The notes below the pieces were generated by a model. The model ran no database searches and had not been told where the DNA came from. It saw nothing but the letters and a program-made list of their open reading frames with translations. This document shows, in pieces, positions 25,506 to 34,622 of a stretch of DNA of 64,000 bases. The stretch is from NCBI RefSeq assembly GCF_024810105.1, contig NZ_JANUDX010000009.1, positions 62,001 through 126,000 of the forward strand, read 5' to 3'. The translations under genes were made by a program, and so were the position numbers. This DNA is from Stenotrophomonas sp. BIGb0135. Lineage in GTDB: Bacteria > Pseudomonadota > Gammaproteobacteria > Xanthomonadales > Xanthomonadaceae. The number at the start of each line of letters is the position of its first letter. Position 1 is the first letter of the stretch.

Positions 25506-26136
25506 GCGTGCACCATGCGTTCGGGTGGGAAGAGGGTCAACCGAACAGGTACGCAGCATTCGCGATGATGCGCAATGGAGCGCGGTGGATGTGCGGAAGT
25601 GGGATGAAGCTCGCAGGGGGTCGCAGCTGGTGCGAACGATGGCGTCAACTGGAGTTGGGGGATTGGAGAGGTGGGAGTGATGGCGGGGTGGTGGTTGCGC
25701 GGATTGGTGGTAGCTGTGGCGGTGCTGTGAACCGATGCGGCCCTGACATACGCTGTCCAATGGCCGGATGCCAACCAAAGGATGATGGCCGGGATCTCGG
25801 TGTTGTCGCAGGTGCTGACGCATGCCGCTCGGGTAGCGGACAGGAAAGGTAACTCGAAGCTCTTGATGGGCATGAGGGTCCTCCTTTCCGGACCGACCGT
25901 ACTGCGCAGATTCGGTTATTCAAAATCCCGATATTCCTCACTTCTGTCAGGGAGAGGCAGCGCGCTCCCCTACTGGCTGACTTGCCTTAAATCCAGCCGG
26001 GGCGCTGGGAAGGCGGAAGCGCGAACAAAACGAGACTTCGTGCCTCGACCAATGGGCCGGTCCGATTTCCTTGGGGCGGTTGCGGGAAGCCCGGCAAGCG
26101 GCCAATATGTGGAAACTGCCAAGGAAAGGGGGGGCT
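25506..26136. other. Gene-poor spacer between diverging accessory genes
   Basis: 631 bp upstream of both the minus-strand HsdS-like gene and the plus-strand nuclease gene. Open frames are short, Ser/Pro/Arg-rich and lack ribosome sites; I do not accept any. Base composition is lower in GC than the flanks in the right half, as in the nuclease gene. Promoters for both directions should lie here, but I could not pick clear hexamers. Confidence 0.4.
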
Positions 26137-26943
26137 ATGTTGAAGATTCCGAAGAAGGTGATGGATCGCTGGCCGGCTACGGTGAAATCCCTGGTCGCTG
26201 TTGCGATTTCCCACAAGACTAGGGATGTGTCGGAGGCCGACACGGTGACTCTCGTCAAAGACATGCTCGCTGAGGTATTCGGCTATGACAAATACAATGA
26301 GTTGACCAGTGAGCAGCAGATTCGTGGCACGTTCTGCGATCTTGCGGTGAAGATCGACGGCAAGATTCGCGTTCTGATCGAGGTGAAAGCTGCTGCGATA
26401 GCTCTCAACGAGACACATCTTCGTCAGGCCATCAACTATGGCGCGCACGAGGGCATTGAGTGGATCGTTCTCACGAACGCGTTGGAGTGGCGCCTGTACC
26501 GAATAAAGTTCGGACAGCCGATCGAATATGAACTTGTCTCTTCATTCTGCATCGCAGACATCAATCTGAAGAATGAGGAGGATCAGCGTCGTCTCTTCCT
26601 TCTTTGCAGAGAGGGTATTACCTCCGATGCCATGGGTCTCTACCATCAGCACATATCCGTACTCAACAAGTTCACCGTGGCACAGGTCATTTTGGGAGAG
26701 TCGGTTGTATCCGTGGTACGCCGTGAGCTGCGTCGCTTGTTCCCTGAGCTGAAGATTGAGTCGGAGGCGATCGTTGAGTTGCTCAATAACGAGATACTCA
26801 AGCGGGAGGTGCTTGATGGGGAGAAGGTCAAGGATGCCCAGCAGCGCATACGAAAGGCGCTGTCCAAGAGTGCGAAGGTGCTAGCTAAGAAGGACGCCGA
26901 AAGCGCTCGCGTGCAACTCTCAGATGGAGCACCTGTCGCTTGA
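26137..26943 (+). CDS. Stand-alone HsdR-N-type (HSDR_N_2-like) PD-(D/E)xK nuclease
   Basis: 268 residues, start ATG 26137 after a purine-rich AAAGGGGGGG site. The N-terminal 110 residues match the type I restriction R-subunit nuclease module: EVFGYDKYNE, RGTFCDLAV with Asp68, and LIEVKAA with Glu82 and Lys84. The D..ExK residues are thus intact. The rest is helical and charged, with no helicase. Codon and base use are noticeably lower in GC than neighbours, indicating transfer. Family members of this size are often orphan or defence-associated; partner and target are unknown. It could supply a nuclease to the catalytically damaged type I-like set next door (speculative). Confidence 0.75.
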   Translation: MLKIPKKVMDRWPATVKSLVAVAISHKTRDVSEADTVTLVKDMLAEVFGYDKYNELTSEQQIRGTFCDLAVKIDGKIRVLIEVKAAAIALNETHLRQAINYGAHEGIEWIVLTNALEWRLYRIKFGQPIEYELVSSFCIADINLKNEEDQRRLFLLCREGITSDAMGLYHQHISVLNKFTVAQVILGESVVSVVRRELRRLFPELKIESEAIVELLNNEILKREVLDGEKVKDAQQRIRKALSKSAKVLAKKDAESARVQLSDGAPVA

Positions 26944-27395
26944 CGGCGCGCCGAAGAGAGCGGATGGGCTCGGTACTGCGGACACAGCTTTGGTTGAATC
27001 CAAGGCCGAAAGTGGACCCAATGGCGCGAGCCCAGGTTCTGGCCTAGTTTGGGAGCATGAACGTCCTCCTGGCTGTAGAAGACAGGTTTCTCAATCTCGG
27101 GCCGCGGCTTGGCGCTGGCGCATGATCTCCCATTGCCCCACCCGAGGGCCTCGACGACATGCATGGTCATGCTAGAGCGGCCTGACGGCGGGAATCTCCC
27201 TACAGCCGCGCGGTTCAGCGTGGAGCACCTCCGACCGGTTGGCTACCGATTGATCGTCTACCTTCCCGGACTGGAGAGGGACGACGTTCCAGTGGGTAGT
27301 CGGATTCCAGAGGTTCGAACGGCAATACCGCTTCTGGCCAGAGGTGCGGGCGCAGCTCTGGCCTCGGCGGCATGCTCGCCTGCTGACCGGATCAT
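26944..27395. other. Gene-poor spacer, possibly decayed sequence
   Basis: 452 bp with no acceptable gene. Short frames on both strands (for example a minus-strand frame around 26950-27160 reading PEIEKPVFYSQEDVHAP) look faintly protein-like but have no start, ribosome site or family match I can name. It may be remnant mobile DNA at the edge of the accessory block. Confidence 0.35.
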
Positions 27396-27950
27396 TCAAA
27401 GAGGGGCCGCGAGACAGGCCGCCATCCACGGCTGCGCTTCCAACGCCGCACGTTCGGCCGGCAGCACGGGCGCTGCCTGGTAGACGCCCAGGCAGGCACC
27501 GTCTGTCGCGGCCAGATCGCTGAGCTTGCCGTCACAGAGCCGCAAGGGCGCGTCAACGTTCTGCCAGCCATCCGCGCATTCGGTATCGGTCTCTGAACCC
27601 GGGCGGCCACAGACCTGGGTACGCCGCGCCTTCGTTTCAGACGTCGCATGCGCAACCAGCCTGCCTTCAAAGGTCTGGCCGGAGGCGAGATACGACCAGG
27701 TCCCGCAGATGCGCTCACCGCGTTGGATCAGAAGGTAGCGGCTGCACTCAGCAGGCGAAGTCGCGCCGTCACAGGACGACCAGGCGCCGGCGAACGGACC
27801 GCTGGCGGATGCAGGTGGTGCGTTGAGTGCAGCAGACGGCGCGCTCGTAACTGCCATCGAAGTCGCCTTTGCGGGGTCGCCGGTTTGTCCAGCGCCCGCC
27901 GCGGAGACTGCTGTGATCCCCAGTGAAACGACTAAAGCAACCGTGCGCAT
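27396..27950 (-). CDS. Secreted hypothetical protein with six or more cysteines
   Basis: 184 residues from ATG 27950, chosen for GGAG 7 nt upstream and a clean signal peptide (MRTVALVVSLGITAVSAAGA). The mature part starts with an Ala/Ser/Pro-rich stretch, then a compact domain with several Cys (WSSCDGATSPAECSRYLL, RICGTWSYLASGQ, QVCGRPG, CADGWQ, LCDGK), suggesting disulfides in the periplasm or outside. I recognise no family. It diverges from the esterase gene. Confidence 0.7.
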   Translation of the reverse strand: MRTVALVVSLGITAVSAAGAGQTGDPAKATSMAVTSAPSAALNAPPASASGPFAGAWSSCDGATSPAECSRYLLIQRGERICGTWSYLASGQTFEGRLVAHATSETKARRTQVCGRPGSETDTECADGWQNVDAPLRLCDGKLSDLAATDGACLGVYQAAPVLPAERAALEAQPWMAACLAAPL

Positions 27951-28134
27951 CCGCCATCTCCGTCCCATGGTCGATAGAAACTACACACGCAACCCTCTGC
28001 CCACAACTCACCGGCGGCGCGCAACCTTTGCATTCTGCCTGTATCGAGGTGTCTGCCCGGTTGTCGACCCGGCAGCGCCGTCCTAGACTCCGGCAATGGC
28101 CTGTCGAGGGCCGCCCTGACAGGAGTCAGCCTGG

Positions 28135-29073
28135 ATGCGCACCGTTTGTTCTGCGGCACTGGCGGCATTTTGTCTCCTGGCTCTCCCCGCGCGGGTTGCT
28201 GCGACGGAGACGGCCTATTCGGAGGAAGTTCCGCTATGGCCAGAAGATGCGCAGGTTGTGCGGATCGGAATCCAGGAACTGGCTGGCGAGGAGTGGGCGC
28301 TCACCCATCCGTCATTGCTGGTCTATCGCCCGCGGGCAACCTCGGTGCGGGCCGCGATCCTTGTTTTCCCGGGAGGCGGCTACAAGGCACTGGGGATTGG
28401 ACCTAAGAGCACACTGGGTCGTTATGGAGCCGATGTCTGTCGATGGCTGACCGACACGGGAATCACCTGCATCCTGGTGAAGTACCGCGTTCCCAATACT
28501 GGCTGCAACTGGAACAGTGAAACGCGACGGCACGAAAGTCCCAGCGTACCCATGGCCTTGCAGGATGCGCAGCGGGCAGTGTCGATGGTCCGGTTTGATG
28601 CGGCCAGGTACGGGATCGATCCGGACAAGATCGGCGTGATGGGATTCTCGGCCGGTGGCAATCTTGCCGTATTGTCCAGCACGTCGTTCGGCGCGCGCGC
28701 CTATGAGCCGATGGATGCGATAGACCGCGTCAGTAGTCGTCCCGATTTTGCCATCCCCGTCTATCCGGGGCACTTGACGATGGAGCACAAGAACACGACG
28801 CCCAGGTCCGTGGCGGCGCAGCAGCTGAACACCGATATCGTGGTCTCCAGGGAGGTTCCTCCGACGCTGCTGATACACGCCAAAGACGACCCGGTGGACC
28901 CGGCCTACTACTCCGAGGTGTACGCGCGGGAGCTTCGGAAGGTGGGTGCCCTCGTTGAACTCCATCTCTACGAAACGGGAGGACATGCCTTTGGGGTTCG
29001 CAGGCAGGGCACGGATGCCGACCGGTGGACGGACGACGCCATGCGGTGGTTGCGAGAGATCAACGTCCTCTGA
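28135..29073 (+). CDS. Secreted alpha/beta-hydrolase (esterase, acetyl-xylan-esterase-like)
   Basis: 312 residues with a signal peptide (to about residue 23, RVAAT). The oxyanion-hole motif VFPGGGYKALG, the nucleophile elbow GFSAGG with Ser172, Asp in HAKDDPVDP and His in TGGHAFGVR form the standard catalytic set. This order is typical of the BD-FAE/acetyl-xylan-esterase group, which removes acetyl or feruloyl groups from polysaccharides. Acts probably in the periplasm. No xylan genes adjoin it, so the substrate is not known. Confidence 0.85.
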   Translation: MRTVCSAALAAFCLLALPARVAATETAYSEEVPLWPEDAQVVRIGIQELAGEEWALTHPSLLVYRPRATSVRAAILVFPGGGYKALGIGPKSTLGRYGADVCRWLTDTGITCILVKYRVPNTGCNWNSETRRHESPSVPMALQDAQRAVSMVRFDAARYGIDPDKIGVMGFSAGGNLAVLSSTSFGARAYEPMDAIDRVSSRPDFAIPVYPGHLTMEHKNTTPRSVAAQQLNTDIVVSREVPPTLLIHAKDDPVDPAYYSEVYARELRKVGALVELHLYETGGHAFGVRRQGTDADRWTDDAMRWLREINVL

Positions 29074-29184
29074 ACCACTCTTCCCGTCGTCAGCTGATCT
29101 GTTGAGGCGGGCCCACGTCAACCATGTGCATTTTGCCACCGTAGCCGCCGCCACGTTGAATAAACTCGGGGTTACTATCGTTGA

Positions 29185-29799
29185 ATGACGCCAATGATGA
29201 AGTTCGCCGAACTGAAAAAGGCCGAAGACGCCGCAATGGGTGAGTCGCTGAAGGGATCAGGATTCCGGCGAATCGCGGCGGGGACCTGGAGCCGCCGACG
29301 TGGTGATGAGCTGAACCTCATCCAGTTGCAGCCACACAGCGTAGAGCAGTCATTCTGCGTGAACCTTGGCGTTCACTACACGTTCTTGCCGAAGGCCGGG
29401 ACAGAAGCGCCACTGGATAGGGATCAGATCGACATACACGATTGTGAGGTGAAGTTGCGCCTGACGGATGCGTCTGGCACACGTGATCAATGGTGGCCGA
29501 TGTCCAGCTCAGGCGTCGATGCGGTCGCTGGCGTGGTGATGGGGCGCGGCATGCAGTTGTTTCATGCGTATCGTCTAGATGGGCCGATCGCCGCGATGGA
29601 TGGAAAAGACATTGAGCGTGGGGAGCCCGGTCTTCTCGGGTCTCTGACCAAGGTTCGAGCATGTCTTCTCCTTGCCCGACTGCACGAACACGCCGGGAAT
29701 CATGATCGTTGCGTGGAAACGGCAACAATTGGATTGAAGCTCGCTGGACTGGCGGTTGGGCCGAAGAAAGCGCTCAGGGACATCCTGAAGCGCTCGTAG
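29185..29799 (+). CDS. DUF4304-domain protein
   Basis: 204 residues, start ATG 29185 (alternatives at 29194 and 29197). KGSGFRRIAAGTWSRRRGDELNLIQLQ and SFCVNLGVHYTFLP are the hallmark of DUF4304, a cytoplasmic domain of unknown function often scattered in accessory DNA. Base composition is lower in GC than the surrounding chromosome. No operon partner. Confidence 0.8.
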   Translation: MTPMMKFAELKKAEDAAMGESLKGSGFRRIAAGTWSRRRGDELNLIQLQPHSVEQSFCVNLGVHYTFLPKAGTEAPLDRDQIDIHDCEVKLRLTDASGTRDQWWPMSSSGVDAVAGVVMGRGMQLFHAYRLDGPIAAMDGKDIERGEPGLLGSLTKVRACLLLARLHEHAGNHDRCVETATIGLKLAGLAVGPKKALRDILKRS

Positions 29800-29903
29800 C
29801 ATATGGCCTGTGTTTCGGCAGAGTGCTTCTTCACGTCCAATCTCCTTGTCCTTGAGGATTGGACGCCACAGCGCTGCTCACTCTTGGGTGACGTTGCCCA
29901 ACC

Positions 29904-30356
29904 TCACCCCGCCTCGCTTACCCGCCCGGCCTGCGCCCGCCGCACCAAGCGCTCCCGCACCTTGTCATACACCAGGTTGTACACGTACGTGTAAGGCAGG
30001 AAGAACGCGATCAGCCCCATCTCCAGCAGGAACGCCTCCCAGTAGGAAATGGACAGCCACCACGCGGCCAGCAGCACCACCACCAGCACCAGCCCGCCTT
30101 CAAAGCCCACCGCGTGCCCGATACGCACCGGCACGGTGCGCTTGAACCCGAATTTCTTTTCCACGCGCTCGAACATCGCGTTGTAGAGCATGTTCCACAG
30201 CATGGCGCAGGTGGCCAGGGCGATGGTGAGCACGCCCGTGTCGAACAGCGACTTGCCCAGCACGTAGGACATCACCGGCGCGCACAGGCACAGGGCGATG
30301 CCTTCAAACAGCACGGCATGGACGACGCGGTCCCAAAGGGTCTTTTCAGCTTTCAT
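29904..30356 (-). CDS. PACE-family multidrug/biocide efflux transporter
   Basis: 150 residues with four membrane helices in two repeats. The four PACE signatures are visible: WDRVVHAVLFEG, WNMLYNAMFERVEKKFG, RIGHAVGFEGGLVL and YTYVYNLVYDKV. The family (AceI type) exports chlorhexidine, polyamines such as putrescine and cadaverine, and related cations from the inner membrane. It is divergent from a LysR regulator, the usual AceR-AceI arrangement, and so is likely induced by its substrate. Confidence 0.93.
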   Translation of the reverse strand: MKAEKTLWDRVVHAVLFEGIALCLCAPVMSYVLGKSLFDTGVLTIALATCAMLWNMLYNAMFERVEKKFGFKRTVPVRIGHAVGFEGGLVLVVVLLAAWWLSISYWEAFLLEMGLIAFFLPYTYVYNLVYDKVRERLVRRAQAGRVSEAG

Positions 30357-30514
30357 GAGGCAACACCTGATGTTCGCCGCCGGCAGGGCCTGGCGGAGAG
30401 GGGAGCGGATCGAGGGGGAGGGGAAAGGGGGCGGCGATCAACGCTCGTAGCGCGCCCGGCGGCCATGATATAAGTTTCAAAAATGGAGAAAAACCTCCAA
30501 TATCGTAGGCGGCC

Positions 30515-30530
30515 GTTTCAAATATGAAAC
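30515..30530. promoter_or_regulatory. Palindrome overlapping the LysR start codon
   Basis: GTTTCA-AATA-TGAAAC at 30515-30530 spans the ATG (30524) of the LysR gene. A related half AGTTTCA lies at about 30472, and GGAG/CTCC arms flank an A-run at about 30485-30498. Candidate LysR binding sites in the PACE/LysR intergenic region; the one over the start codon would allow autorepression. Confidence 0.4.
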
Positions 30531-31408
30531 ACTTTCCGTGGGACAACCTGATGGTGCTGCTGGCCGTGGTCCGCGGCGGCACCCTGCGCGAAGCCGCCAA
30601 GGCGGCGCGGATGAGCACGGCCACGCTGTCGCGCCGGCTGGATGCGCTCGATGAGCGGCTGGGCGGCAAAGTGGTGGAGCGCACGTCCACCGGCTGCATT
30701 CCTACCGAGCTGGGGCAGCGGGTCTTCGCGCTGGCCGAGCAGATGGAAGAGGCCGCCGACGAGATCGCGCGCGAGGCCGATACGCCCAAGGAGCTGGTGG
30801 GCACGGTGCGGATCAACGCCGACGAATGGGCCAGCTTCCTGCTGATCACCCTGCTGCCCGGGCTCAACCGCCTGCATCCCGGCCTGGGCGTGGAGGTGCT
30901 CACTTCGCGCGAGCCGTACAGCCTGGCCCGCCGCGAGGCCGACGCGCTGCTGCGCTACGGCCCACCCGACACCGCCGACCTGCGCGGCGACCGGGTGGGA
31001 CGCGTGGAGTACGCGCTGTACGCCAACCAGGCCTACGCGGCGCGGCGGCATACGGCCATCGCCAACCAGGCGTGGCACGAACTGGAGTTCGTGGGGTTGG
31101 ACGAGCCACGCGTGGAGTTCGAGGTGGAGCGCTGGCTGCGCACGCTGCCCGGCGCCAACCGCCCGTGGCTGCGCTGCAACTACTCGGTGGGCGTGCTGGA
31201 TGGCGTGACCGCCGGTGGCGGGCTGGGCGTGATCGAGCGCACCGTCGCCGAACACGTGGGCGGGCTGGTGCGCGTGCGCGATGCACCGGCACTGACCCAG
31301 GACGTGTGGCTGTGGACGCACCGCTCGCTGTACGACACGCCGCGCTTCCAGGCGGTGCGCGACTTCCTCAAGCATGCCTGGCTCAATGCGCTGGCCGCGC
31401 GCGGGTAA
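30524..31408 (+). CDS. LysR-family transcriptional regulator
   Basis: 294 residues. N-terminal winged HTH (DNLMVLLAVVRGGTLREAAKAARMSTATLSRRLDALDERLG in pieces) and a periplasmic-binding-like effector domain from about residue 90. It is divergent from the PACE efflux gene, which it probably controls in the manner of AceR. The effector domain carries RYGPPDTADLRG and CNYSVGVLDGVTAGGGLGVI. The start ATG 30524 sits inside a palindrome. Confidence 0.93.
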   Translation: MKHFPWDNLMVLLAVVRGGTLREAAKAARMSTATLSRRLDALDERLGGKVVERTSTGCIPTELGQRVFALAEQMEEAADEIAREADTPKELVGTVRINADEWASFLLITLLPGLNRLHPGLGVEVLTSREPYSLARREADALLRYGPPDTADLRGDRVGRVEYALYANQAYAARRHTAIANQAWHELEFVGLDEPRVEFEVERWLRTLPGANRPWLRCNYSVGVLDGVTAGGGLGVIERTVAEHVGGLVRVRDAPALTQDVWLWTHRSLYDTPRFQAVRDFLKHAWLNALAARG

Positions 31409-31437
31409 CCGGCCGCCCGGCACGCCGCCGGCGACGG

Positions 31438-31929
31438 CTATGGCGCGCTGATGAGGAACAGGCGGAAGTCTGAATCGTCGGGCGCCGCCGGCACCTCGAT
31501 GGTCAGGCCCATGCTGGGCAGGTGCCTGCTCCAGAACGCGTGGGCGGCCGTGTCATTGCGGAACGTAGCCAACAACCAGCGACCGCTGCCCGGGGTTACG
31601 AGCTGGGCGACAACGGCGCGTGCGATGCCCATGCCGCGATGCTTGGGCAGCACGAACAGGTCGGCCAATTCGGGGATGCGCTCGCCCTGGAACTCCACCT
31701 CGTCCACCAGCACGAACCCGCACAGCACGCCATCGAGCCACAGCAGCCGGGCCCATGTGGGTTGCGCGCGGAGGTTGGCATCCACGTCGGCGCGCGCGCA
31801 GTCGAAGGTGCCATCGGCGGCGATCTCTTCGCCACTCCATGCGGAGGCTTCGAAGTAATAGAACTGCAACAGCTGGAACAACACATCGGTGTCTGCCACC
31901 GACGCTGCGGCGAGCGTGAGTCCTCGCAT
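31438..31929 (-). CDS. GNAT-family N-acetyltransferase
   Basis: 163 residues from ATG 31929, preferred over ATG 31935 because AAAAGG then lies 6 nt upstream. The acetyl-CoA site is LADLFVLPKHRGMGIARAVV (R/Q-x-x-G-x-G/A) in the middle, with WLLATFRNDTAAHAFW as motif B. Substrate unknown. It converges on the LysR gene. Confidence 0.88.
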   Translation of the reverse strand: MRGLTLAAASVADTDVLFQLLQFYYFEASAWSGEEIAADGTFDCARADVDANLRAQPTWARLLWLDGVLCGFVLVDEVEFQGERIPELADLFVLPKHRGMGIARAVVAQLVTPGSGRWLLATFRNDTAAHAFWSRHLPSMGLTIEVPAAPDDSDFRLFLISAP

Positions 31930-32230
31930 GGACATCCTTTTCCGTGCACGGCGACGGTGGCGGCGATGATAGAGCGCATCCACGACGCTGCACAGCCAGC
32001 AATTCAGGCACCTGACCTGGCAAGGCGGGCCATGCGGAATGTAGCCATTACCCATCGGCATATGCGCTGGGCTTGGGCGCGAAAGCCCGGTATTGCAGGC
32101 ACGTGCCGGCATGCACGCGTGGTGCCGCGCCGGCCTTGACGAATTTCTGAGTACTCTCCCACGCGCGCTTAACCTGCCCGTGCACAGCATGGCCCCACCC
32201 CGGCACTCCGCTGGCGGCCCGGAGACCCCC

Positions 32231-32374
32231 ATGACCCAGCAGCGCAAGCAGGATTCCCAGCACCAACGCGGCCAGCAGCAGGAACGCGGGCGCGATCAGC
32301 AGCAGCAACAGCAGCAGGAACAACCGCAGCGCAACCAGAACCAGCAGCAGGGGTGGCAGGACGAGGAAGAGTGA
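32231..32374 (+). CDS. Glutamine-rich 47-residue microprotein
   Basis: 47 codons from ATG 32231 with GGAG 6 nt upstream. 22 of 47 residues are Gln, the rest mostly Arg, Asp, Glu, Asn; there is no hydrophobic core, so it is predicted to be disordered and very soluble. The terminator at 32401-32421 directly follows, supporting a real short transcript. No family recognised; a stress- or desiccation-type hydrophilic protein is only a guess. Confidence 0.6.
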   Translation: MTQQRKQDSQHQRGQQQERGRDQQQQQQQEQPQRNQNQQQGWQDEEE

Positions 32375-32400
32375 GGCCGCTCGAGCAGGCCGCATCCGGG

Positions 32401-32427
32401 AGCCCCGCATGACGCGGGGCTTCTTCG
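32401..32427 (+). terminator. Rho-independent terminator after the Gln-rich microprotein gene
   Basis: 8-bp stem AGCCCCGC/GCGGGGCT with a 5-nt loop (ATGAC), followed by a T-rich tract TCTTCGTTT. It lies 27 bp after the stop. Confidence 0.75.
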
Positions 32428-32498
32428 TTTCAGCCGGTGGCGCGGGGTTGGCGTAGCATCGGCCACAGACGCAACGGACCGCAGCGAGCGAGGCAAGG

Positions 32499-33794
32499 AT
32501 GACCCGGACAGGCCGATGGCTGTGCATGCTTTTCCTGCTGCCTGCGATGGCGTGGGCAGCAGCGACGCCGATCCCGCCGCTGCACGACCCGGTGGTGGAT
32601 ACCGTGCCGGTCCTCTCCACCGAGCAAGCCGCGCAACTCCGTGCCCAGGCACTGGACCTGCAGGCCCGGCACGGCGCCCAGCTTCAGATCCTGGTGGTGG
32701 ACAGCACCGGCGATGACGGCATCGAGGCCTACGCCCAGCGCGTGTTCGACCAGTGGCAGATTGGCCGCAAGGATGTGGATGACGGCGTGCTGCTGGTGCT
32801 CGCGATGGGCGACCGGCGCGTGCGTATCCAGACCGGTTATGGGCTGGAAGGTGCCATTCCCGATGCCTACGCCCAGCGCATCATCGACCAGGCCATGGTC
32901 CCGCAGCTGCGCCAGGGCAAGCCCGGCCAGGCGCTGATCGACGGCAGTGGCCTGCTGGTCGGCCTCATCGACGGTGAGCCGCTGCCGCCCGTGGATGACG
33001 AGCCCGGCGTGGTGCGGATGCCGCAGGACTGGCGGCGCGGTGACAGCATCGTCGGGTTGGCGCTGCTGGCCGGGTTCCTGTTGGGTACCTGGGCGCGCCG
33101 TGCACCGCAGCGCGGCGTGGTCAGCCGCTGGTGGCACCGCCCGGTGCAGATGCTGGCGGTGGTGGGCGTGGCCGCGGCTGCCTGCGCGGTGTTCACCCCA
33201 GGCGCGACCGCGGCCCTGGCCATCGCCATGGGCACGCTGGTGCCGATCGCCACGCTGTTGGGCTGGCTGTGGCTGGACAGTCGCAGGGCGCGCTGGGTGT
33301 TGTCGTTCCTGTTGGCTGCCGCCGTGGTGGCCAGCGCGGTGAGCGTGTGGAAGGGCAAGCCGGTGCCGAGCCTGGCGCTGCACCTGCTGTTGGTGACCGT
33401 GCTGGCCATCGCGGTGGGGTTGATCTGGCTGTGGGTGGCGGCGCTGCGCAACAGCTGGCGGACCGGCCGGCTCGGTTTCTTCGTGCGGCTGGTGTTTCTC
33501 TGCGGGCTGTCGGCGGTCTACGCCTGGCTGGTCCACCGCACTCACGCGCAGTACGGCCACGACCCCGGGACGGTGATGCTGATCGCCGGCGGCTTCTTCC
33601 TCTACATCGCCTGGGCGCTGGTGATGGGATTGCACCAACGTCCGCAAACGCGCCGCGCGCGCAAGGGCGAGCGGCGCCGGCGGCGCGACGACCACGACTC
33701 GGGCAGCGGGTCCTCCAGCAGCTCCTCCAGTTCGTCCAGCTGGTCCGGTGGCGGGGGACGCAGCGGCGGCGGTGGCGCGTCCGGCAGTTGGTAG
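32499..33794 (+). CDS. TPM-domain (YgcG-like) membrane protein with Ser/Gly-rich tail
   Basis: 431 residues: signal peptide (MTRTGRWLCMLFLLPAMAWA), a TPM domain at about 30-160 (QILVVDSTGDDGIEAYAQRV, DDGVLLVLAMGDRRVRIQTG, GLEGAIPDAYAQRI), then about six membrane helices (175-380). The basic cytoplasmic segment ends in a poly-Ser/Gly tail. This order matches YgcG-type proteins. TPM domains face the periplasm or lumen; some have phosphatase activity, but the role in bacteria is unsettled. Start ATG 32499 with AAGG just upstream. Confidence 0.88.
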   Translation: MTRTGRWLCMLFLLPAMAWAAATPIPPLHDPVVDTVPVLSTEQAAQLRAQALDLQARHGAQLQILVVDSTGDDGIEAYAQRVFDQWQIGRKDVDDGVLLVLAMGDRRVRIQTGYGLEGAIPDAYAQRIIDQAMVPQLRQGKPGQALIDGSGLLVGLIDGEPLPPVDDEPGVVRMPQDWRRGDSIVGLALLAGFLLGTWARRAPQRGVVSRWWHRPVQMLAVVGVAAAACAVFTPGATAALAIAMGTLVPIATLLGWLWLDSRRARWVLSFLLAAAVVASAVSVWKGKPVPSLALHLLLVTVLAIAVGLIWLWVAALRNSWRTGRLGFFVRLVFLCGLSAVYAWLVHRTHAQYGHDPGTVMLIAGGFFLYIAWALVMGLHQRPQTRRARKGERRRRRDDHDSGSGSSSSSSSSSSWSGGGGRSGGGGASGSW

Positions 33795-33801
33795 CGCCGG
33801 C

Positions 33802-34473
33802 TCAGCCGGACCGCGCGTGCCAGCCCAGCGCGGCGTCCTCCACGACCGCACCGGCATGCACATCCCCAAGCCGCACGCGCAGGCCTTGGGCGTTGGGCAG
33901 CGAGCGCTGCTCCGGGAACCAGCGGCGACTGGCATCGACCACGATCAGCAGCCCTTCGTCGTCGCCGAGCGGCGCGAAGTGCGGCGTGGGCGGCGACAGC
34001 GCGGCCACGCCAAAAGCGGCCTCCAGCCGGGACTGCGTGGCGGCCACCGACACCGCGGGAATGCCCACCTCGCTGATGCAGGTCATCTCGCTGCCGTGGA
34101 AGCTGCCGCTGCGCCCGGAGGCGGGCAGGCGACGGCGCGCGATCAACTCCAGGATGAGGCCATCGGGCCCGGTGAAATAGATCGACTCCGCCTCCCAGCG
34201 GCCCTCGAAACTGAAGTGCTCGCGCCCCTCGGCATCGCGCTGGCGCTCGGCGCGCGCGTCCAGCCAGCGCGTCGCCTCGCTGAAACGATCGTGCGGCACG
34301 TTGAAGGCCAGGTGCACGCCGCCCACCGGCAGCGCGTCGGTGGGCGCCAGTTGCAGCGTGCTCCAGCCGATCTGCACGTGGTCATCGGCCACCGGCAGTT
34401 GCAGGACGTCGCCGAAGTACGCCACGGCAACGGCCGGATCGGAAGCGGGCAGGAGCAGGTGTTCGATGCGCAT
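33802..34473 (-). CDS. VOC-superfamily (glyoxalase/bleomycin-resistance fold) protein
   Basis: 223 residues. Two beta-alpha-beta-beta-beta modules: MRIEHLLLPASDPAVAVAYFGDVL and the GGVHLAFNVP strand first, then FTGPDGLILELIAR, followed by SEVGIPAVSVAATQSRLEAAF as a second module. VOC proteins bind metals with His/Glu; His5, His54 and Glu near LILELI are candidates. The substrate cannot be read from sequence. Confidence 0.82.
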   Translation of the reverse strand: MRIEHLLLPASDPAVAVAYFGDVLQLPVADDHVQIGWSTLQLAPTDALPVGGVHLAFNVPHDRFSEATRWLDARAERQRDAEGREHFSFEGRWEAESIYFTGPDGLILELIARRRLPASGRSGSFHGSEMTCISEVGIPAVSVAATQSRLEAAFGVAALSPPTPHFAPLGDDEGLLIVVDASRRWFPEQRSLPNAQGLRVRLGDVHAGAVVEDAALGWHARSG

Positions 34474-34622
34474 GGGTGCATGGTGCAGTGGTGGGATCGG
34501 GGCGTCCAGCGGCGCGATGGGCCGTTCACCCGCCTCAACGGCGTGTGCACGCCGCGCAGCTTGGCTATGCTGTGCCCGCTAGCGTGCCGCCCGGTATGCC
34601 ATGACGCGATCAGGAGGATCCG

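Noticed and set aside
26944..27395. Possible transposase remnant
   Set aside because: No DDE, HTH or terminal inverted repeat could be identified; left as unassigned spacer.
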